Shown piece by piece: positions 58,346-64,000 of a stretch of 64,000 nucleotides of DNA. Positions within the stretch are counted from its first letter, which is position 1. Each line of letters opens with the position of its first letter. The position numbers and the translations under genes are program-made. Under the pieces are notes generated by a model, which was given only the letters and a program-made list of their open reading frames with translations, did no database searches and was not told where the DNA came from. Source of the DNA: Sipunculus nudus. Its lineage: Eukaryota > Annelida > Sipuncula > Golfingiida > Sipunculidae. The stretch lies in contig CM049320.1 in the NCBI GenBank assembly GCA_026874595.1, positions 41,414,714 to 41,478,713 of the forward strand, written 5' to 3'.

Positions 58346-59727
58346 AAATGCTTTTGGCCCAGTTTGTGGTTTGACGACTGACAAACATCGTCAAATGGAT
58401 GTCAGAAAGAAAATAATGTGAAAACCATTTTATTGTTGGTTTCGCTTTGATGTCACTATGTATGATGGCTGTAAAATCATTTGTTGAAGGGTAATCCAGT
58501 CCTATCCGGTCACTGAAACGTTAGGTTTCTTACATCATTATTTATTCATTTTTTTCATTTAATTTAATGATTATTAAAACAATTATTGTTAACGCTGACA
58601 GATAGTTCAAAAAAGTTTTTTTTTAGTTCAGGACGTTTCGAAAAATAAACCGATAACACGAGACTTTTAAAAAAAAAAGTATTTTTTTTTGTTTGTGCTT
58701 GTAAAAATAAGTCATTTTCAATTATATGCTGTTGACATTAAGATACATAAAAGAAATACTTGAAATACTACCTAACTGAGTGATTTTGAGAGCATTTGTA
58801 TGTCTTGGATGAGAAAATATATCGCGAAGTGATGAACCATGGTATTTTAAGTTTTGCTAAAGCATCCTTAATTATTTTAACTCTTTCAAGACATAGATAC
58901 CCCTATATTGGCTATATACGTATCGATGTGACCGTGACTTTAAACTCCAGATGTTTAAAAACAGAATCAAAATATATTGTTTGACCCACAAAATGTCTTC
59001 ACAACATATCAGTCATTATGAGCCATGTTCGTTTGTTTATCTGTGACTGAGCGAAATAATTTAGGGACAAGTTGTGGTGGAGAAATATATGTATATATAT
59101 AAAGGGAACTTGACCTGTTTACGCGCCTAATTGTCGGACTGTTTTACCTCGGTCGAAAATCAACACAAATCCAGCCCTTGTTTATTTGACCTCCAAACTG
59201 TTTATATTTATTTACTTTTGCTTGTGTCACACGTGTATGAACTTACTGGTACACCCATAATGTAAACAATGAGTCTATCCAGCTAATCTTTGGTGACGTT
59301 ATATACAGGATATATTTCCCCTGTTTATAACCTTATAGTCAATGCAAAGCCAAATAATTCTTGCTGCTAAATATTGATCTTGTTACCTTATATGACTGTG
59401 TTCGCACAGACAAATACATAAGTTTATACAGAATGAACAACTAACGGTCTAATAGGCACCAGATATATTAATTCTTCATTGCATGTTCTACATCATTGAC
59501 ACAATACTGATTCTGTATCAGTAAAATATACATTTTTGTATGCATACTGCTCGCACAGCGAATAGGTAAAACAAAACCACAGCGGGCGACCTTCAGATAT
59601 TGACAGTGCATTTTTGATTAGCACTGGCTGAGTGCGCGGAAGTCAACATGCCGCATTCTCATAGCCTGCGGCACTCCGCCAAAAGTACGTAAACAGATGT
59701 TATCTTGTTTTCAAACGACTTGATGTC

Positions 59728-59730
<3 letters not shown>
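58346..59730. other. Non-coding, no feature seen
   Basis: AT-rich sequence with poly-A/T runs at 58610-58690; nothing recognised. Confidence 0.55.

Positions 59731-59768
<38 letters not shown>
59731..59768. repeat. (CT)n microsatellite
   Basis: 38 bp of CT. Confidence 0.95.
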
Positions 59769-59772
<4 letters not shown>

Positions 59773-59952
59773 ACATATGCTCATTTTCCCTGAATATTTA
59801 ACAATTAATATTTACAATGATAATCTGGTGAAAATGTATCTACATCCTTCTTTATTTTAATACTAGATATTAGGCACTTAGGTATTTTCTTTTATTTGCG
59901 TGAAGCACAAAAACTGCAATTATTTGACTTGACATTTGTATCTGTCTAGAAA

Positions 59953-59965
59953 CTCTCTCTCTCTC

Positions 59966-60029
<64 letters not shown>
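59953..60029. repeat. (CT)n microsatellite with two interruptions
   Basis: 77 bp of CT with TTT and TTC interruptions. Confidence 0.95.
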
Positions 60030-60032
<3 letters not shown>

Positions 60033-60194
60033 CTGCATGGTAGTATATATATAGGGCAAGGCCCCTTATACAGAACCCATTTATGTAAATTCAATAGTTC
60101 TCTTAAATTCCAAAGCGTATATCGTTGTGTGAAAAATTACCCTTTTAACACCCAGTTATATAACCATAAATTATTTGTGTACATGTTTTTTCAC

Positions 60195-60720
60195 CTTGAA
60201 GACGGGTTCTCGAAGCATAACGCCCGACATGGTTGCAGCTTCACTTTCATTATACCCTTCACTGGTCAAGGGTGAAGGGCGAGATTGATAACTTGACTAT
60301 ATACTTGAAAATATGTTCCTCAATATAACATAAATATGTATATCTGAAGGTTACACATTCATAGCAAGTTCAGCGAACTCTCGGCAGTCACGTTCACAAA
60401 GTGTGCCCCCCCCCCTTCTGTATGTATACTTGTGTTCGTAATTCGAGGGGCGAAAATATACTAACAGCCTTGTAGTGTCCTTGATCGAAGAATGCATGGT
60501 CCTCAAAGCATGTCGACCGATATATGGTTGACGTTTCACTTTCATAACACTTCACGCAGTAAACGTGGCTTGTTAACATGATGACAAGTATATGACATGC
60601 TCCTCAATATATAATAATTAATAATAAATACATAAAGTCCACCCCCTTGCCCGGTTCATGGAACCTTAGCTGCAACCTTTGTTGTCACTTTCACAAGGTT
60701 CGCTCAAGGTGGTATCTCCC
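60195..60720. repeat. Degenerate tandem duplication, ~290 bp spacing
   Basis: CTCGAAGCATAACGCCCGAC, ATGGTTGCAG..TTTCACTTTCAT and TGTTCCTCAATATAACATAA (60210-60335) return as CTCAAAGCATGTCGACCGAT, ATATGGTTGACGTTTCACTTTCAT and TGCTCCTCAATATATAATAA (60494-60615). A third, weaker partial unit begins near 60640 (GTTCATGG..TTGTCACTTTCACAAGG). A C10 tract lies at 60406-60415. Confidence 0.6.
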
Positions 60721-60727
60721 TCTTTCT

Positions 60728-60785
60728 TTCTCTCTCTCTCTCTACATATATATATATATACATATATATATATGTGTGTGTGTTT
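60728..60785. repeat. (CT)n(TA)n(GT)n compound microsatellite
   Basis: Short CT, TA and GT runs in succession. Confidence 0.9.
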
Positions 60786-61734
60786 GTTATGGTGTTTCTA
60801 CATGTGTCTTTATTCATGTAGAAAATTAACTGAAATCCCTGTGTATCAATATCCAAGAATTACCATGCAACCTTTACATGTAGCCTCTAAAACCTATATA
60901 TATAACTCTGATCCACTTATTATATTTTAATAATCAAGTATAACATTGTTTTATCACCTGGAAACGCAGACAATACCATGGTATGACCCATGATCTGTAG
61001 GAAGTAGACATTAAAAGGAAGTCCCCTTCACAACATTAACATTAATAAAGAATACTCAAAATGAACACTCAGGACTCTGTCAGGATCAATGGACACACAT
61101 TGATCTGAATTTGACATTTAAACAGGTATCAATCAGAATCCATAGGAAACATTCGTGGAAGGTTTACGTACATTTACACAACCAGGTACAGAATTCCATT
61201 GTCTGTATTTCTAGGAATTATACAAATACATTATACCCCGGTCGGAATCCATGTAAATATTCCTAATATGCAATCCAACTGCCAACTCTCAGTTCCACAG
61301 ATAATGATTCTTGGCAATACACATTGAGCAACGTTCTTGTAAAAACATATTTCTTGTGAATTTAGACAATCAAAGAGTGCAATCCTAGAAACACAAGACT
61401 ATATTAATTAAAATGATAATATATGAGTGAAGCTGCCAGTTGCACATGAGCTTTGTCAGAATTTGGTGGAAGTATAGGTCTATACAATGGAAAAATAATG
61501 ATTACATCGTCACACAATGCACGCACACTGCCACTCAATCTGCCTGTATGTACTGACATATCCCAATTAGAGTTCACGTATTAGTGTATATATACATTCA
61601 TTGTTCCGACTCGTCCGTGCAAAGAAGGCAAATTACATATTAAAAAATCTTATATTTCTTTTCGGATGTTGCAGGGAAGGCCAAAATTGTACAAGATCGA
61701 CACATCCCCATGCATGTTGACCGGCACAAGTGAT
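60786..61734. other. Non-coding, no feature seen
   Basis: AT-rich, apparently single-copy sequence. Confidence 0.55.
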
Positions 61735-62030
61735 GGTCAATTTTTAGATCCCCTGCTATTCAGAGAATAATATTTATGTATTGGAAATAAAATATATATA
61801 ATTAGATTTATAGACTTTGGTTCCACATCTGAGTTTACAATGAAATATTATATATCTAACCTGGTTTAGAATTAATCGAAACTTACAACATAATACGTTA
61901 TTTTTTAAATCTTAAAAAAATTGTTATACATTTGAATGTGTGTATAAATAGATATATGTGTGTATATAAAGTCACCTACCCACGTCTGCTATTCCCTCCT
62001 CCCCTTCCTCTTCTTGAAGATAAAATGACC
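61735..62030. mobile_element. Dispersed family R51, copy 3
   Basis: From 61758 the body matches copies at 10109 and 51631 (ATTCAGAGAATAATATTTAT, TAGACTTTGGTTCCA, CTGAGTTTA.AATGAAATATTA, CTTGAAGATAAAATGACC). The outer ends GGTCAATTTT (61735-61744) and TAAAATGACC (62021-62030) form a weak inverted pair, echoing the better pair in copy 1. It lacks the tRNA-like head and the long C tract. Confidence 0.65.
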
Positions 62031-62620
62031 CCATAAATTGCTTATTTCTATAAATATTTTATTTTCCCTTAATTTGGCAAATTATTAGTATTTGGTTCCC
62101 CTTATGCCGCCGTCCTATTTTCATTTACTTCAAACTGCCGAAGCAGCATGCATGACCGCACGTTAAGTGACCTCGTGTAAGCGCGATCTGTTTCTTATTA
62201 CAATTAAACGTTGAAGCCTGAATGTTTTCCTTCATCATAAAAAATGTGAAGGAATACAGTACCAGTATAAATTTCGTAAGTTTAATGAACGATAACACTA
62301 TTCATTTTTATAAACATCTGGTCTTCTGCTTTATCATATATTGTGACCCAACTGGTGTAATAACGGATTTGGTGACTAAACACCTGCAGTTTCTGTGCAT
62401 TTAAATTCAAATAGACTTTTCATGTTGCTATGGAAATGCCTATTAACCTTCAAAATGTTAAATACAATTATCAATTGAGAAGAAGATGTTCAATGGGGCC
62501 TACTGTGTAATGTTTTTAAGTTTCCTTACGGTAATGACCTTGACAGATCAACTGAGGCCTTCCCATTAACCATGCAGCGCTGGTTGATCAGCCTATGAAT
62601 CAAAGTGAAAGACTAACCAT
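62031..62620. other. Non-coding, no feature seen
   Basis: AT-rich sequence; a 60-codon plus frame (62222-62404) is unrecognised. Confidence 0.55.
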
Positions 62621-62643
62621 GGGGGGGGGGGGGGGGGGGGGGG
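62621..62643 (+). repeat. Poly-G tract (23 G)
   Basis: Twenty-three consecutive G, the longest homopolymer in the window. The exact length is doubtful. Confidence 0.9.
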
Positions 62644-63800
62644 ATTTATAAATCGGACAGTTTGCATGGGACTTCACAGGACGACCCTGACACACTTACT
62701 CCTACTGGTGTCTCAGTAGCGATATTTCTTGGTGCAAACATATATCATTGCTAAGGAGGTTATGTTTTTACCGTTGTTGGTTTGTTGGACTCTCTGCTTA
62801 ATTGTATGTTTGTCTATGAGCAACATATTACTCGGACAGTTAGTGACGGATTTCTATAGCATTTTCAGGATAGTTCTGCAATTATACAAGGAATAATTCA
62901 TTACATTTTGGGGGTGACCTAGATCACCATCTGTATCAAGGAATTTAATTAAAGAAAAATGCCACATCGCTGACAGTGCCATATGGGTGCAATGAGCTAC
63001 CTTGGCAGATTTCTGCGCTCTCTGAGTGCTTTTCTAGTTTCTGTTATGCCCTCATGTGATATAAATCTGGCCGAGTAAAACCTACAGCTAGGTAGAGACC
63101 CTACACATGTTCCTACAGTCTGAGGACCCGTATTGTTGTACCATTTGGCTGAGGACGTATACAAAGGTATCTTAAGACTGGGTACCTGGAAGTGTACACC
63201 TATAAACTGAGGACCTACAATACAGAGTGAAGACCTTCAGTGTATACCTAGCTGCATTGTCTGAGTATTTACAAATAATTAAGATTGAGCACCTATATAT
63301 ATATTAATTATACAAGTGTATATACCAATTGATAGGTTCAAGGCCTAGGTCTAAAAGTACGCCTGTATAAGTGTTATCATATTTTAATCTGTTTTTCTAC
63401 CTGCACCTGGTTTATGTGAGATCTAGATACGTACAAATAACAAGTCTTTTATGATCCACCGGTATGGTTTTGAAAATGTTATATAAAAAGGGCCATGACC
63501 ATGATATATATTATCCAACTAGTGTGTATTTCCGAGAATGACGCCAACGAGTTTGCATGTCCCGTTATAAACTATATATAGAGGCAGAAATCCGTTTTCT
63601 GTATTTATTCCGAGAACAAAATTAGACCCGCTTTAATCATATACTTATGACTATAATCATGCACCGAATGATACCCACATTCGCATGAGCCTGGTTAAAT
63701 ATACCTAATTAATCATACTAACAACATGAATAAATAATACATATATGGCTTTGCATGACCGTATGTATATATATGCGATTGTGAATGTATATATAAATAT

Positions 63801-63801
<1 letters not shown>
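62644..63801. other. Non-coding, no feature seen
   Basis: Mixed, AT-rich sequence with loosely repeated TGAGGACCTA-like words at 63110-63250; no gene signal. Confidence 0.5.

Positions 63802-63841
<40 letters not shown>
63802..63841. repeat. (TA)n microsatellite
   Basis: 40 bp of TA. Confidence 0.95.
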
Positions 63842-63845
<4 letters not shown>

Positions 63846-64000
63846 AGATACAAAGAACTCTCAAGTCTATCGGCAATTACGTGTGTCAGGTTTTATTCGT
63901 GAGTCAGGCTTTTACAATATATAAATAGAATCACGTGTAATATAATCAATTTTCGGTCACGTTATGCGGCTCGGCTCAGCTGACATATCTGCACGTGAAT

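Overview
This window looks like gene-poor nuclear DNA of an animal, most likely a lophotrochozoan such as a mollusc; that placement is an inference. It is AT-rich, full of long dinucleotide tracts, minisatellites, diverged 140-160 bp satellites and short non-autonomous transposons. It has no bacterial-style operons, ribosome binding sites or densely packed reading frames. Blocks carrying GGTCAAAGGTCA-like words and ~160 bp tandem cores are familiar from bivalve and gastropod genomes. No open reading frame matches a protein family I can name. The longest ones (350, 266, 207 and 174 codons) are simple-sequence arrays that happen to lack stops.

Layout. 1-605: right end of a ~160 bp satellite. 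0.87-9.4 kb: a CA-tailed dispersed repeat (two copies here, a fragment at 32.5 kb), a pogo-like inverted-repeat element and the first copy of a dispersed family seen again at 17.9-18.9 kb. 10.0-10.4 kb: first of three copies of a second family (others at 51.6 and 61.7 kb; the 51.6 kb copy abuts a tRNA-like head). 14.7-16.0 kb: G-rich tracts and a 15-bp minisatellite. 20-29 kb: a two-type satellite, a near-perfect hAT-like foldback element, and two copies of a Tourist-like (PIF/Harbinger) MITE with clean TWA target duplications. 29.3-30.5 kb: an inverted-repeat element whose interior has become a 27-bp minisatellite. 36-37 kb: a ~59 bp two-type tandem array broken up by TA and GATA microsatellites. 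40-45 kb: inverted repeats and dinucleotide tracts. 46.3-46.8 kb: a TATA box, a 95-codon hydrophobic frame and a poly(A) signal in order (solo LTR or tiny gene). 47.8-49.3 kb: an old ~160 bp satellite. 52.1-52.6 kb: a 58-bp array. 55-57 kb: a pyrimidine-rich minisatellite followed by a purine-rich stretch. 57-64 kb: mainly single-copy AT-rich DNA with CT tracts, a degenerate duplication and a poly-G tract.

Genes. I can defend no complete gene. Four short stretches (10.87, 26.11, 37.96 and 53.24 kb) look like possible exons or coding remnants, and GC-richer patches with CCAAT-like words (5.75, 23.1-23.5, 27.9, 45.5 and 58.2 kb) could be regulatory. All are low confidence. The window best fits a large intron or an intergenic region shaped by repeat turnover; I found no new multi-gene system.
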